Counted from the first letter of the stretch, positions 33,707 to 47,090 are shown. The stretch: DNA of 64,000 bases from Notospermus geniculatus (GCA_002633025.1 NMRB01000259.1:134442-198441), one strand, 5' to 3'. The notes: generated by a model not told the origin, from the sequence alone. Numbers and translations are program-made.

Positions 33707-35045
33707 ATATGGTTCTGAATGAGGTATATTCTCTCGTCAGCTCTTTATCATCAGGAACATTCGTCATCACACTCGTTTCTTAACAAGCACTGATCTTCCT
33801 GAAATAAAAGAAGATGGAGAATTCTGTGCCCAGTTTTCTGGGATGCTGACGAGGTAATATTCAGGAACCTTCGTAGTATCGACGCAAAAGCGGTTTAACG
33901 TTGACTGGTCTTTGTACGGACGACATACAGAGTCACCTAGTTGACTTCAGTTGAACTAAAAAACCGGCGTTAGTACATAGACACTCCGAACGATCAGGGC
34001 CATTTTGTCAAGACTTAGGTCATCACCAGGGGTATCCTCTTCCAGAGTGAAAGATGATTGGTTTCCCATCCCCAGTAGGGGAAACCCGGCCCATGACAGT
34101 GACCCAATTTTGGCAAGATGGCTGCTAGCGAAACTAATCTAGTATGCACATCTACAAATTAAACATTTTGAAATGGAGGATTACTAACAAAGATGAAAAA
34201 AGGAAGAAAATGTCATGACCACACTCGATATTTTTATTGAGTTCGACGTTGTCATAGAGATGTTCATTAGATAAATCTCACCAAGAGACAATTTACACCA
34301 TCGGCAACAGCTTGTTGAGTTTCCATGATGATCACATCACAACACCTTCTAGATGTAGTGCAAAAATGACGTCGTGTCATACACATACGTCATATATATT
34401 ATACGAACATGACATAGGCCTACATGTTCTGCCATGGCTTATCCGGCCACCGCAGGAACGCACCGAACATGCCGATATTGAATATCCATGTTGATGCAAA
34501 GTCGATTAGGCCTTACTACCTCTCAAAACAACTTCCAGTACTGACCAGTTGACTTGTCACTGATTGAGCAATTACAAGAGTTGAGAAAAACTGGCCCCCG
34601 AGATGGAACTTACATGTATTCCAAGAAATGTACATTGTCCCGTCGCGGCGGCCCAAAAACATACAATTATTTTATTGTCGTACCGAATAAAGCCCAAATA
34701 TGGCAGGCAGTCAAATGTTCACATACATTCTCGATTTGTTGATTGTGTAAGGCCTGTCACAACATAACACGAGGGCAATATATATTAGTAACAAGAAGGA
34801 ATAAAAAGACATGTAACTACATGTAACACAAATGAAACTTTGCACAGAAAATGTGCGCCAATGGACTGCATATGTTGCGCAGCCACCTTTGAAATCTGGC
34901 CCATTTGTATGGTCAGAACCAGAAAACCCTAACATGCTCGCATCCTTGCGATTACCAGCTTAGTACACTTGGGGATCACTCAAAGATGGGGACAAACAAC
35001 ACATTACGAAGTTGGTCCCATTACAATATACATGTACATGTACAT

Positions 35046-35274
35046 TTACAAAAAGGCAGCAGCGAAAGAAGGCAACCTAGTCCCGCATTTGGAATCTGTT
35101 GTGTTATCTTGGGCCTCGCCTGATTTCCCGAATGCAGAGTCTTGCGAAAGCACTTCCTCAATGTCTGGAATGGCAGTCACGATACTACCGACTTCTACAC
35201 TCTCTTGGCTCAAAGGAATGGGATCAAATGATGGCAGCTGAGTGTCTATTACTGATTCCTTCGCTTCAGATGGA
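35046..35274 (-). pseudogene. FAM181 homologue, C-terminal fragment (extra copy)
   Basis: Carries the stop and the last 76 or so codons of the FAM181 frame (ending GTRLPSFAAAFL), then breaks off at 35,274 into a repeat of the sequence found at about 34,604. It reads as identical to 49,141-49,369. It is part of the block that matches unit B without visible differences and is probably an assembly duplicate. Confidence 0.65.
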
Positions 35275-35726
35275 ACTTACATGTATTCCAAGAAATGTTA
35301 CATGTACATTGTCTCGTCGCGGCGGCCCAAAAACATACAATTATTTTATTGTCGTACCGAATAAAGCCCAAATATGGCAGGCAGTCAAATGTTCACATAC
35401 ATTCTCGATTTGTTGATTGTGTAAGGCTTGTCACAACATAACACGAGGTCCAAGACAAAAAGGCAATAAATATTAGTAACAAGAAGGAACAAAAAGACAT
35501 GTAACTACATGTAACACAAACGAAACTTTGCACAGAAAATGTGCGCCAAATGGACTGCATATGTTGCGCAGCCACCTTTGAAATCTGGCCCATTTGTATG
35601 GTCAGAACCAGAAAACCCTAACATGCTCGCATCCTTGCGATTACCAGCTTAGTACACTTGGGGATCACTCAAAGATGGGGACAAACAACACATGACGAAG
35701 TTGGTCCCATTACAATACATGTACAT

Positions 35727-36757
35727 TTACAAAAAGGCAGCAGCGAAAGAAGGCAACCTCGTCCCGCATTTGGAATCTGTTGTGTTATCTTGGGCCTCGC
35801 CTGATTTCCCAAATGCAGAGTCTTGCGAAAGCACTTCCTCAATGTCTGGAATGGCGGTCACGATACTACCGACTTCTACACTCTCTTGGCTCAAAGGAAT
35901 GGGATCAAATGATGGCAGCTGAGTGTCTATTACTGATTCCTTCGCTTCAGTTGTGCTCTCCTCTCGTCCATACCTTCCTGCATTAAACTCAGCACCTCGA
36001 TTATTTCGCTGTTCGAAAGTCTTGAGCTGTCAGTCGCTTGGCATGGGTGTTCATGAAAATGATTTTGCGCCGACGGTTGCGACCCCCGCTGTTGTTGTTC
36101 CGGTGATAGTGGAATCAGCCGCTGTTGTTGTTGTCGCTCCTGCATAAGTAGTTGTTGCTGCCGCTGCTGTTCATAATTCTGGACATAGTTGGACTGATGC
36201 CTGTGGTCATGCACTAGATTTGTTGGCGTTACTCCACCTTGATTCTGTATGATAGCGGGATTATGAAACTCGATTGCCATTCCACCATTGATAATTCGGT
36301 ATCCCATCGTACCGTGCGCGCCAGGGTCACCGGTAGCCATTGCATTGGGAAAGTCGGCTGCTTTGTAAGGAGAAGGCGGCTGTGTCGAAGCCGACGGACT
36401 CACCATCGTTTGCGCTTGACTCTGTATACATGTATTTGGGCCCTGATTGTATGGGGAATCCCTTGGAGAGTTGCCAGAGTTGGGATAAGCCGATGAATTC
36501 GTTGCGGAATTTTGTCCAATATAACCCTGCGGTCCTAAATCTTGAGAGTCATGTCTGTTCATGTACATGTACACACCACAATGACTTCCTGAATACAGTA
36601 TATCAGAAAGTTCTTCGCATCTATCACGATAACTTTCCATATCGGTGGCTTGACTTGGGCCGGTAACTCGCCCTTTCGACTCTCTTCTTCTCCTGTTCCT
36701 TGTGTCACCTTGGCCCTTCTTTGCCCTAAAATGCGTCTGTCGCGATGGAGATGATAC
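35727..36757 (-). pseudogene. FAM181 homologue, truncated and frameshifted copy
   Basis: Matches the second exon of the intact gene at 49,141-50,342, but lacks the N-terminal FAM181 domain: at 36,757 the frame runs into the unit junction. A 16-base deletion near 35,949 (between GCTTC and AGTTGTG) shifts the frame, so the C-terminal part (35,727-35,944) is out of phase with the main part (35,945-36,757). The middle is well kept, with the same Gln-rich run (QQRQQQLLMQERQQQQRLIP). The copy would not make a full protein. Either one broken duplicate or a haplotype piece misplaced by assembly. Confidence 0.75.
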
Positions 36758-37250
36758 AACTCCAGGTGAACAACGTTGAGAGGTTCGAGGAGAGAACAAA
36801 GACAGATGATAGCCTGTTCTGAGAGGAATCCATGAAGACAAGATATATATAACCTAGTACCAAAGGATGTAAGGTAAATCATATTTCTAAGGGTAAAGCG
36901 GTTGAAAACCACCGCTGCGTCTAAACTGATTTTACCGACGTCTGAGGTAAGATCAGCACAGTGCAGCCAAGAATGGCGAGGTACATTAATCTTTCCAAAT
37001 TGCAAGAAAACAATCAGGTGATAATACATGTAAATGTAAGCCCGTATTTTAGAATGCTCCTCAACGTAAGGAGTTCCTCAAGGCTATTGTTCTCAACAGG
37101 AGACCAATAGCCTTTTGAGGAACTCCTTCATGTAGGCTACGTTGAGGAGCATTCTAAAATACGGACCAGCGTGTTTCTAACTCTAAATGAAACAGCACGA
37201 GTTTCCAGGTGTATACATTTTTGGTGTTATAGGCCTATATTTTAGCGGAG

Positions 37251-37599
37251 TTAAGCCTCGGTTATGTCGCCCTACGCTGTGATAGAAATAGCGTCAACTA
37301 GTTGCAACTGATAAATTATGTCGCCATCGACTAGAAAAATACCGATCGGTCGCAACTACCTGGAACTAGTTTATCGCCGTCTTTTGAGTGCTTATGTCGA
37401 CACAGATTTCTTTTGATTTTAAGTGCGACTTTCAGGATCTGGATATTTTTAGTTTGCAACTAGTTGGCAACCAGTTACTCGCTGACGCCCGAGAGCTTAT
37501 GTCACCTTGTAGTTGTGACTAATTAGTTCCAACTACGCGCCGATTATCAGTTGCCAACTAGTTCTGACTGTACGTAAGGGCGACATAAACGAGGCTTTA
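37251..37599. mobile_element. Harbinger-like element with TTA duplication, unit B only
   Basis: TTA at 37,251-37,253 and 37,597-37,599; ends AGCCTCGGTTATGTCGCC and GGCGACATAAACGAGGCT. Unit A has the empty site GAGTTACATTTC near 23,124. A three-base TTA/TAA duplication is characteristic of PIF/Harbinger elements. Confidence 0.8.
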
Positions 37600-38520
37600 C
37601 ATGTACCTTTCTAAAAACCATTCCCGACTCTCTGCGTACATGTACATGTAGCTTCACTGAGTGCCCTCTTCAGGTACGCTAAGTCATTGGGATGCGATGG
37701 GTTTTGAAGACCTTCACCAAGGTAGTCGAGCCGAAGGTCACAGCGTACATGTTATCTTAGTTGCATTGTTTTAGATGTAGGGCTCGTTTACGTGATAGAA
37801 AATGCACACGTCCATATATTATACTGTTGTCAGTCTAGCTGACGAGCTGTAATATGGAGCAGGTCGAATGTGTCTCATTTCCTCATACCGGATGATCGAA
37901 TCAACAAGAGCGATTTCCAGCACCTGCCACTTAATTCCCAGTGACGTAAAAAAAGATATGTTCATTTAATGGCAATATGACAAATATGTAATTTACTAGT
38001 ATTGCATTAAGACAGAATGATCAGAATGTTTTCTACTTGCAGGCATGTGTGAACCTGCTAGCTCTGACACCATTGATATATGACAGCATTGATATATGAT
38101 ATACATGGTATACACCAAATCGCAGTTGTAATGTCACAGAGATCTGTCATTGCCGTGGTATAGCTTCCCCTGTTGCTGATGGTCGCCATTGCTGACCACA
38201 TCGAACGTTGTTGATATCTTCAAATCGAAGTCCTGACACTGACGCTTTTGATGTGAGTTGTTTGTTTGAGGAGCTGTCCTAGTGGCAAAGCTGGGTCTAC
38301 AACCATATAGGCCGTACTCCAACCCTTTGGATTGAAAGAAAGAAACAACCAACTAACCAACACATCAGTGATATGTATTATGTGATCCTTGTATGTGATC
38401 ATTACTCTCATTCACCAGTGTTTTGAGCGACCAGCAAAATAAAGGGAAACAATAACAATAACGACAACGACGTTCGACCGCGTGTCATTGTTCGCCGAAC
38501 ACCTGGCAGGTTGGAGACAA

Positions 38521-38900
38521 TAGCCGTGTTTACACATATGCAATTTTTCCAGGCCCGGGTTCGAATTTAACCCGGATCCATTGAATTTTCTGTCCACACC
38601 TATTATTCGTCTTACGATATTGAACGCTGGCCATGCTATTTATAGACGCACCACCCATTCAATTTTAGCAGACCGACACCTGTCGGTGGGCTCAGTAAAC
38701 GTTTTAGCCCGGCATTTTTCTGTCCACACCTTTGAAATTGCCGGGCTAAAGTATAATCCGGATCAGACCCGCCGAGCGAAAGCGGGCTAAATTAATCCGG
38801 CAATTTTTAATCCGGATCCGATTTTCATAGGTGTAAACGCAAAAAAGGCGGGTCAGAGCCGGGTCAGGTCCGGCAATTTCCTCAGGTGTAAACACGGCTA
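38521..38900. mobile_element. Fold-back insertion with TAGCCGTGTTTACAC ends, unit B only
   Basis: Ends TAGCCGTGTTTACAC and GTGTAAACACGGCTA are perfect inverted repeats. Unit A reads GGAGACATATATGTGG near 24,973 with no insertion. The interior contains repeated AATCCGGATC and CCGGGC motifs. Length about 380 bp. Confidence 0.8.
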
Positions 38901-40213
38901 TATATGTGGATGTCACGTCGACCAGATGGATGCATGTGCGTTCATGCACACTAGGTCTCTGGCAGATTATTACCAAGCCAGGAGTGACTGATATCTCTGC
39001 TGGTCACACACGTCTGAATGACCACGTGCTCCTGAATATGGTAAAAGTCAGGATGATTATGGTAAATCTGTCCTCCTGATGAACATTAGTACATTTACTA
39101 ATAGAAAAAAATCAATAGGCGTAGTATATACATGTATGAGAAAATTCTGTTATATTATGTGAATATTGATTGTAGGCCTACATGTATAGATGCATTTAAT
39201 GTGGAAAAATCCAATGTGGAAAAATCGACTTTGAGTAAGAGTGTTGATTTGCTGCATTGTAAAAAATACTGCGTAGCATCGCACGCCTGAAGTGCTCACA
39301 ATTGCCGTATTCTCAAGGTTTCACGAAAGCTTACACGTACAGACACAAGCAGTTTTATATCGGCCAACATTAGAGCGGGTACCGGGTATTCGTACTAAAC
39401 ATACGCAGGTAGAAACGTCAGATACCGTGTGATATACAATGTATATCACCTTGACAACTTCTTCAAGGTTTCGCTCCCACAGCAAGATAAGCTCCACTTT
39501 TGCCAAGGTGTCTGTAAATGGCATACTGGTACTTGTGATTGAGTTCAGAGAATCATGGCTGTACTTGACTTATGTTCGTCAATATTCAATCATTCGTGTT
39601 TCGATGAAAGAACATCCGTGTACATGTACATTGTAGGTATATTAATTTACGTAAAAGTCAAATGACATCTGACAGAGTTCAATATGAACCCTGAAACCAC
39701 CATGATCGTGCATCGTTTAGTGCACCCCCTGTGTAACCAAGAGCGTGCCCCGCCTCTTTGTAAACCAGTCTTATGCTTCCAGTCGTAAGTACATGTACAG
39801 TGTGGAGGCTACCCATGCGCTGTCGGCTGATACAAATTACTACGAGTAGTCCCTGCCTCGCCCCTTAAAACTGTTAGTCCCATTGTGACACTTATGACTT
39901 CATCGAATGAAAGGCTTATAACTGGCAATTACCCGAAAGATTTTTAATAATGTAAAATTATATAAAGTAAGTTGCCGCACATGCCACAAATAAGAAAAAG
40001 ATATTTAGGCTTATTGCACATTTTCAACAATCTCTTCTTCGATTACACTTCAAATTCCCTTAGTGAGCTGTTAACTTAAAAGTATTTTGGTTTATTCCAT
40101 CGATAATCACATCACACAAACATGCAGTAAGCCTTATTGAATGCATCATTAAATATGGGGAACTCTGACATATCTGTGACATACATGTAGAGGAGGGAGC
40201 ACCGAGAACTTAC

Positions 40214-40306
40214 CGTTGATAGAATGCCACCCCGCATGGCAACGTTGACAGTCGGAGCCTTCGTCGCCGTAATCGGCTCCTCTTCCACAAGAGTGCGATC
40301 AGCCAT
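40214..40306 (-). CDS. TRPC-family channel, exon 1 (unit B copy)
   Basis: Same 31 residues as 26,788-26,880, with the same GTAAGT donor and only two silent base changes. As assembled it could act as an alternative first exon about 13.4 kb upstream of the other. The perfect protein conservation amid diverged flanks fits selection on either an allele or a recent duplicate. Confidence 0.75.
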
Positions 40307-41600
40307 TTCTTAATCCTTCTTTGTCACACTTAAATGGGACTTGATATCATTGGAACAGGCCAGTCACGAGCCCTATCAAATTCAAATGAAATCCATCTTT
40401 GATTATAATACGTCACTTTCGCTCCAGTGTTAACTCCAAAGATATGGAATGTAGAACAAGTCACTTCCTATTCCTCAGAAGAATCTGCAACAACTGGTGA
40501 AGGGATTTCCCTGGCGTTCTGTTTTACCTATAGAATAGTCACTTTTCTGCACTCTGTACGGTGCACACAATGTACATTGTAGCCCTGGAGAAAAATGTTG
40601 ATTGTTCTCGGCATCCGCGTAAATTATGACTGCAACAAAATAATAGATCTGCATACGAGTGATAGGGATGAGGCAGATAGTAGCAGGTTGATCAGCATCC
40701 TCTGAATGGCATGGATGAAATGAATGGCATGGATAACCTTTATGTTTACCACTTGCAACAGCGTGTAATAGCTGTGATAAAATGCAATGAAGCGGCCGTG
40801 GCCTTGGAAGCCACATGGGTTCGTATTAACGTATCTTCAACAAGAAGCTAGCGTTCATGACAAAATGTTTGTCCATTGATTGCAAAATCTATTTTTGACT
40901 CACCCAACTTGTAGGTGATAGATTCTGACTCACAAATCAGAACTCCCAACGATTTAAACTCATCCTTGCAATTGGTGTCTAGCGAAACCTTCCTATGTAA
41001 ATCCCAATATACTACATTGTATAATCCTGGTGGGATGGTCGAAACTTGATATCCAGGGCCAAGTCAATGCGGGCGCCTGAAGCGATGGTAGAAATATTAA
41101 TGGAAACTACCGACTCAGTCGATCAAATTTATCACTATTTTTACTGGAAAAAGATTTTTTCAGCATTTATCGATTTTGTTACCATGATGTACATGTGTGA
41201 TACCTCAAATACATGTACATATCGACAATGCAAAGGCATCGAACAATCTTGATGAAGATTGTTCGCCAGATATCGACCAATTATGAATCAGTGCATGAAT
41301 TGCATTTTAATTACTGACCTAATTGCGATTGTCATGGAGTAACACACCAGCTACACTCTGCCTACATGTACATGTACATGTAGTTTCCCACGCGGCTTAG
41401 TAAAATTTGTTGCAGGAGAAATGGTAAGAATTACCTCAGCAACAAATTAAACTTGATCCTCAGACGTAACTCATTAGTATCAACTTGTGTTTTTGGATTT
41501 GCACCACAGAAACCATAGACCTAAACTTTAGCAGGAATTTCCAGAAATACTCTTCCGTTACCTAGCTGTGTAATTCATTTCTCATTGTCAGACATACACC

Positions 41601-42011
41601 TACACTGTAAATCTTCAACTGTAACACTTTTAAAACACATATCAGGCGTTTTAAACAAAATACACGTGGATTTTGTGTACATTGTGACATGTGTTAAGAA
41701 AACAAACACATAAACGCCAACTAAAACATGTCACAAATGTTGGGTTTTAAAACAGCCAGAGCCCAAAAACACACCAATAAAACACATCTAAAAAAACACA
41801 CCAATAAAACACATCTATTTCATATCCAATAAAACACATCAGATGTTTATAAACGCACCATTAGGCGTTAGATGTGTTTTTAATCTATGTGTTTTTGTGG
41901 TGTTTATATGTTCGTAACACATTTCACAATGTACACAAAATCCACGTGTATTTTGTTTAAAACGCCTGATATGTGTTTTAAAAGTGTTACAGTCGAAGAT
42001 TTACTAGTGTA
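41601..42011. mobile_element. Fold-back element with arms of about 100 bp, unit B only
   Basis: Left end TACACTGTAAATCTTC, right end GAAGATTTACTAGTGTA; the arms pair almost perfectly through AAAACACATATCAGGCG and ACGTGGATTTTGTGTAC. The centre has short AAAACACA repeats. The site is empty in unit A near 28,175. Confidence 0.8.
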
Positions 42012-42299
42012 TATACATGTACAAATGTATATCTTTACTATAGATGTAATGGATAAATAGTGTACCACTCGGCAGATTTTCGACTGTCCCCAGAAAATGT
42101 TTGTGCGCATCATAATTATAGGGAGATAACTCTATCATATTTAGATATAAAAATGTTATCTATCGATATATCAGTTTATTTGCAACCTCTTGTTGAGTAA
42201 CAACTACATGTAACCTGGAAAAACTTTGTAAACATAGGTACACTTTTAACCGTACACGTCTATAGTTGCGCTCCGCACTATCCGTATAACAAGCCCTCG

Positions 42300-45200
42300 A
42301 ACCGAACATGGAACTTCAGATCGCAATATGTCCTGAGCCGGTCACCATAGTTGAGAATGTTTATGACTATCGTCAGTCACACCAGTCGCACCCTAGTATC
42401 GAAGGCAATAAAGATGAGCGGTGCTCACAAGAGCTGCTGCTATCAAGGCCACCTTATAATACATATACACGCCTTTTTTGAATCGATCTTGTCGATTCAA
42501 TTCGTATATCAAAATATGGACAACCTCATTTACCACAATACAACACCAATCATCATTATATACATCAGAAAATGCTCAACCGTAATTAATGATAGCAGCG
42601 CATAATTGCACTTAATTATGATAGCTGTGCCTTGCCCGGGTGTATATACTGCCGTTAGGGAAGGACTTCAGTGGTTGAAGTGCATAATCGATGACCAGTC
42701 GGCACTCGCATACATTTTACTCAATGGAATATGACTCTATTTTATAATGTTTTGTGCAACATAACATTGATAGTGGATCACAAAACATAACAGATAAAAA
42801 AGTTAATTTAAATAGTCTTTCTGCCCCGTGTGTCTTTCTGCCCCGTGTGTCTTCCAATGCTTTCGCCGTATGACGTGTGATAACGGCAAGGGCATTTCGC
42901 ACGGTATATACTTCAACCATGGAGGTATATGTATTATTAAGAAATACCTCCATGCTTCAACGAAGATATTTTAACCTCAAAATCTGCGCTCTTTTCTGCA
43001 GACATTGCTTCATCCCCATAAGCGAGAGGTACATGTATATACATAGCCTCGATTACTATGCAAGCCAGTAATTATTAATAAAAACAGTTAATTAATCATA
43101 TTCATTTAGAAAAGCAAGGTCATGCTGGTTATCTTCAGCCTGTCTGAACCCTAACCCAAGACATAATAGATCGCATAAAGAGTGGTAACCACCAGCAACC
43201 TGTTGAATCACTCGTAACTCAAGGTTGCTCAAGGTAATCATGTACTACCTCACAAGTAATGTACAAGTAGGATATCATATACCGCAGGTTGTTATGGATC
43301 GTGAGATTTCACCAGATCCTGTGATATCCAGGGAAACCTAGATCCTTATATGTTGCCTAGTTTGGCCCAGACATTTTTTTATGGCCACCCTGTACATGTA
43401 TACTTCTAATGAGCGGACGTTATCTGCTGTGGAGGCAATTGATAGATTTTTCGCTGGTGCATGCACTGCTCTTTACTTCTCCTCCACGTTCTTCAAGTAT
43501 GCTGTGCGTACAGCGTAAACACGAACTGGACGCAGTAACCTTGAAATAGACAAGAGATTGCCTTGAACTATTCCTTATCTTTTCCCATTGGAACTGCACA
43601 TCGGAAGGAATTGCCGCATGCGTGGTATTCGAGCATCGGGAACTGAAAATAACAGTGGTGCTGTGCCAAGATCATGCATCAGTAGCCTGAGAGAGTTTTG
43701 GCCTTCTCGTGAAAATTCACTTTGCACATCAACATGGCAAACGAAGAATGTGGAATACATGATGAATTTAACTGGTGTTTTGGAAGCACAGTATAGATAC
43801 CTATCTGTCGCGGTAGTATGACCTTGAAGGTTAGAGTTCAAGGTCAAGGTCATTTTTATGTGACAGCGCCCTCAGGAACACAAGAATGAACTCTGACTCC
43901 AATAAAAACGAATATTATTCAGGATTGATGTAGTTAACAAGCCTGATGAGATATTTATCTAGCAGCCTTGACTGCTTTATCAGCTTATGAACAGCAAGGC
44001 TATTAGAAAGGCCTGATTTATGTCGATTTTGGGGAAATACAAATTGGCAGAAAAAAGCAATGTGATAACAAGAATGCGATTGATTTGGATCAACTGGCCT
44101 GTATTTAATACAATGGAAAACCTTGGCCTATTTGCTCATGGATCAAAGGTACTTACTAGTGATTTGTTTCATGGCTGGCAAGTTTCTTACCTGTGGAAAA
44201 AAGTTAGTTTCACACACGGCACAGCAGTTGTATATCGATTTTGTACGTTTTGCTAGGCATTCCCCCATGATAAAAAGTAAATATATATTGGAATATTTGA
44301 AAAAATCACACAATGAAAATGTTGAACCTTTTTTTTTATATCTTTGTTGTAGCACATTTCCTGGGTACCTTTTAGTGGCAAATCAAAAAGATCAGGTACG
44401 GTAAATCATGATTTTGAAAGAAGAATTTTGTAAAGGTACGTTTTTAACTACATTTTATTTTTATTTTTAAGAATTTACTTGAAATTACTCTTCCGCGCTC
44501 CAGAAACAAAACGCCTTCTGCAGTAGAACGGCAACGTCAAATCTTCACAAGCAATGAAGAAACGCTTACCTACGAGCAACACTCAACTCCACATGAGGTT
44601 TCACTTTGATTCGGAAACTAGACAAGGATTTTTTTTGTTCCATCATGGTAACACGTTCAACAAGAAAGAACGTTTTAGCATTTTGCACCTAGGCTACTAC
44701 TGTATCTGCGAATGCGAAGTTGCTTCACCAGAATACTAGACCTTCCACATCAAATGAACCACAGGTATTGCTTTTGCTTTGCCAAACGTGTGCACTATCA
44801 TAAGTCTTCGGCGGTGCTCTTTAAAAACTGGAAAAGTTATTCTGCTTAACATTGTCAGATGTTCGATTCCGTCAGATGAAAAAAGGAATTCGTACGGAAC
44901 TGTAAAAGTACATTGTATAAGCGAGTTTAACGTGCAAAAGAGAAGCAAATTATATGGAAAGTGTCTCATGATTTCGAGTGCACCGGAAGTCATTTACATT
45001 GGAAGAACGGTGGGAAAAATCAGTCAGTGTCGTACGCCTACACGTAGCATCCTTTTTGTTCATACCCAGAGTTCCTGCCTAACCAAGCATTGTTATTACG
45101 AACAATTCATCTCTTTTCCGAATATACACATACGCAGCAGCCACTAGGATGGGAGATGACTAGTTTCTATTTACAGTCTATAATCATCGGAGAGGATAAT

Positions 45201-45400
45201 TGACTCTTGTCGATGTGACATCCAATTTTTTCAATTGTATTCGCAATATGCTGTAGTTATTTACCCCAGGAACGAGTAAATAATTGTACTTATACGAAAA
45301 CAGTAGCGCAGTTTGCAAGACAATTATAAGTGCATTTGCCTTTGCAATGCATAGAAAAAGGCAACGTTATTCCAGAGACTTCATATCGGGACCGATAAAA
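42300..45400. other. Unit B counterpart of 29,090-32,260: no supported gene
   Basis: Parallel to unit A with scattered differences. One open frame of 84 codons (42,351-42,605) is kept almost unchanged in both units (29,143-29,397), but its composition is not protein-like and no family is recognised. Confidence 0.4.
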
Positions 45401-45576
45401 AAACGTGTTTCAATCGCATTTCATGCTGAAACAGCCACCTTGCTCAGGAGATACATGTTGCGCACGTGTGCGGCTATCGCAGGCCGGGGTGGACATAATT
45501 ATGAATATAGGCAGGGACCTATATTCATGGAATTTATACCTCCATAAAATCATCCAATCAGATTTCGTTTTTTAAT

Positions 45577-45880
45577 ACAGGTGTTAAATCGTATTTAATG
45601 TCTGTATAAATTCAATTTTAGCCATGTATTAATTCGATTTTATACCTGTATTAATTCGAATTAATGTCTGCATATATTCGAATTAATGTCTGCATATATT
45701 CGAATTAATGTCTGCATATATTCGAATTAATGTCTGCATATATTCGAATTAATGTCTGCATATATTCGATTTTATACCTGTATTAATTCGAATTAATGTC
45801 TGCATATATTCGAATTAATGTCTGCATATATTCGAATTAATGTCTGCATATATTCGAATTAATGTCTGCATATATTCGAN
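45577..45880. repeat. 22-bp minisatellite ending at a single N
   Basis: About 14 units of ATTCGAATTAATGTCTGCAT plus two bases, with variant units containing TTTTATACCTGTATTAATTCG interspersed. It ends at an N (45,880). It lies in a segment with no match in unit A. The single N marks a contig join, so the copy number is not reliable. Confidence 0.9.
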
Positions 45881-46409
45881 CATCTGGGACTTGCCATTGT
45901 TCATGAATAAAGTTACATAATCAGTCAATTATTGTGCAGTTTTTCAATTCGGAGATCTGAAACAATCCATAAACTCACATATTTCGTTGGCAAAATAAAC
46001 TTCGGTCGTAACACATTCGTGCAATTCAATTTCAAAACGGACCTCAATTGGATGCGTTCACTATCTCCCCCGCCACCTTAACAGGTGATATTAAATATTA
46101 TAAATAATAGGACAAATTTTGTCCGCCAACTTCATGTAGGAATTGACAGTCCTGTTACAATAGGCTACTTGCCAGCTTGGGATCGAGGCCGTGCAATCGC
46201 CCAGGGCCGACAGCACAGAAAGTTCGATAGTGCTTTCGGTGCCTATCGGCGGTTTAGTAAATGGGAAAATCCGTTATTGGTTATACCTTTCTGTGCGGTC
46301 GGCACAGCTTCTTTGTTTTTCATCTACATGTTTGTACTTTTCTATTACAACTACAGCATCTTTTGTTCTCTACAGTAGGAAATGGGATTAGAGCCCATGC
46401 CTCACTAGG

Positions 46410-46648
46410 TTAAAGGAGTTCGACGCCGAACACTCACTCACTGGTTCTCTATCCACGGACGCCTGCGGTGCTGCCGCCTATTGTCGGTGATATGTACTGA
46501 CGTGAATATCGTGAGTGAGTTGCATCGGACCGGGAACCAGTCTAACGATCACGGGTGCTGCCACCTGCACGAAGGAATAAAACTAGTTTGCCGACCATAT
46601 TTGTAAACAAACCAGCTTGTTTACAACTTCGGCGTCTAACTCCTTTAA
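46410..46648. mobile_element. piggyBac-like non-autonomous element, TTAA-flanked, unit B only
   Basis: TTAA at 46,410-46,413 and 46,645-46,648, ends AGGAGTTCGACGCCGAA and its partner. Unit A has a single TTAA at the empty site (AGGTTAAGTCTG near 32,732). Related to 2,830-3,181 and 61,981-62,339, with a shorter interior. Confidence 0.85.
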
Positions 46649-46862
46649 GTCTATTGAAATGAAAGTTTAACCTCTGGATCCTGATCAATTTCCAAAACAA
46701 ATGGCGTCCAATGGCGTGTAGGACACGGTTTCGGTGTGCTTCCCAATGCAATGATATCAACACGGAAGAACATTTTGCCTACTACTGTTACTTTAGGCTG
46801 ATGATATATGGAGCCAAACTAAAAGTACTTGCCATGGGAAACATGATCTGCAAAGTCTGAGC

Positions 46863-47090
46863 TTAAGCCTGGGTCACAAATGCCACCGGGCGCCGTACGA
46901 TTTTCCCCACCCAGCGGCTTGCTGTGGATTTTTGAGACTGAAACTCAGATCGAAGCTGAATTATGCCGAAATCGCCTCAATGGATAAGCGGAAATTAAAC
47001 TAGATCAAACTGGGCACCGTAGAAATTGGCCAAAATGTCTGTTTTTACTCGCCGTACGGGCCCCGGAGTGGATATGTGACCTAGGCTTTA
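46863..47090. mobile_element. Harbinger-like element with TTA duplication, unit B only
   Basis: TTA at 46,863-46,865 and 47,088-47,090; ends AGCCTGGGTCACA and TGTGACCTAGGCT. Unit A has the empty site GAGCTTAGATGATA near 32,963. The terminal AGCCT matches the end of the 37,254 element, though the interiors differ. Confidence 0.8.

Larger units (their letters stand above)
26881..34000. other. Upstream of TRPC exon 1 (unit A): no supported gene
   Basis: About 7 kb without a convincing exon. Open frames here are short, and most differ between units A and B by frameshifts, which argues against coding. It contains the elements at 28,442, 31,746, 32,491 and 33,286. Promoter elements of the TRPC gene should lie just above 26,880, but none can be named. 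Confidence 0.5.
22629..36757. repeat. Tandem unit A (about 14.1 kb)
   Basis: Homologous along its length to unit B (36,758-about 50,170). Homology starts at ACAACTCCAGGTGAACAACG (22,629 and about 36,758). It contains TRPC exon 1 (26,788-26,880) and FAM181 3' fragments. Relative to B it carries extra insertions at 23,244-23,540, about 23,656-24,318, 25,131-25,262, about 25,388-25,795, 28,442-29,087 and 31,746-31,878. Confidence 0.85.

Noticed and set aside
45577-45880. Regular repeats that resemble a CRISPR array
   Set aside because: The units are contiguous 22-bp repeats without unique spacers, in a eukaryotic genome; it is a minisatellite.
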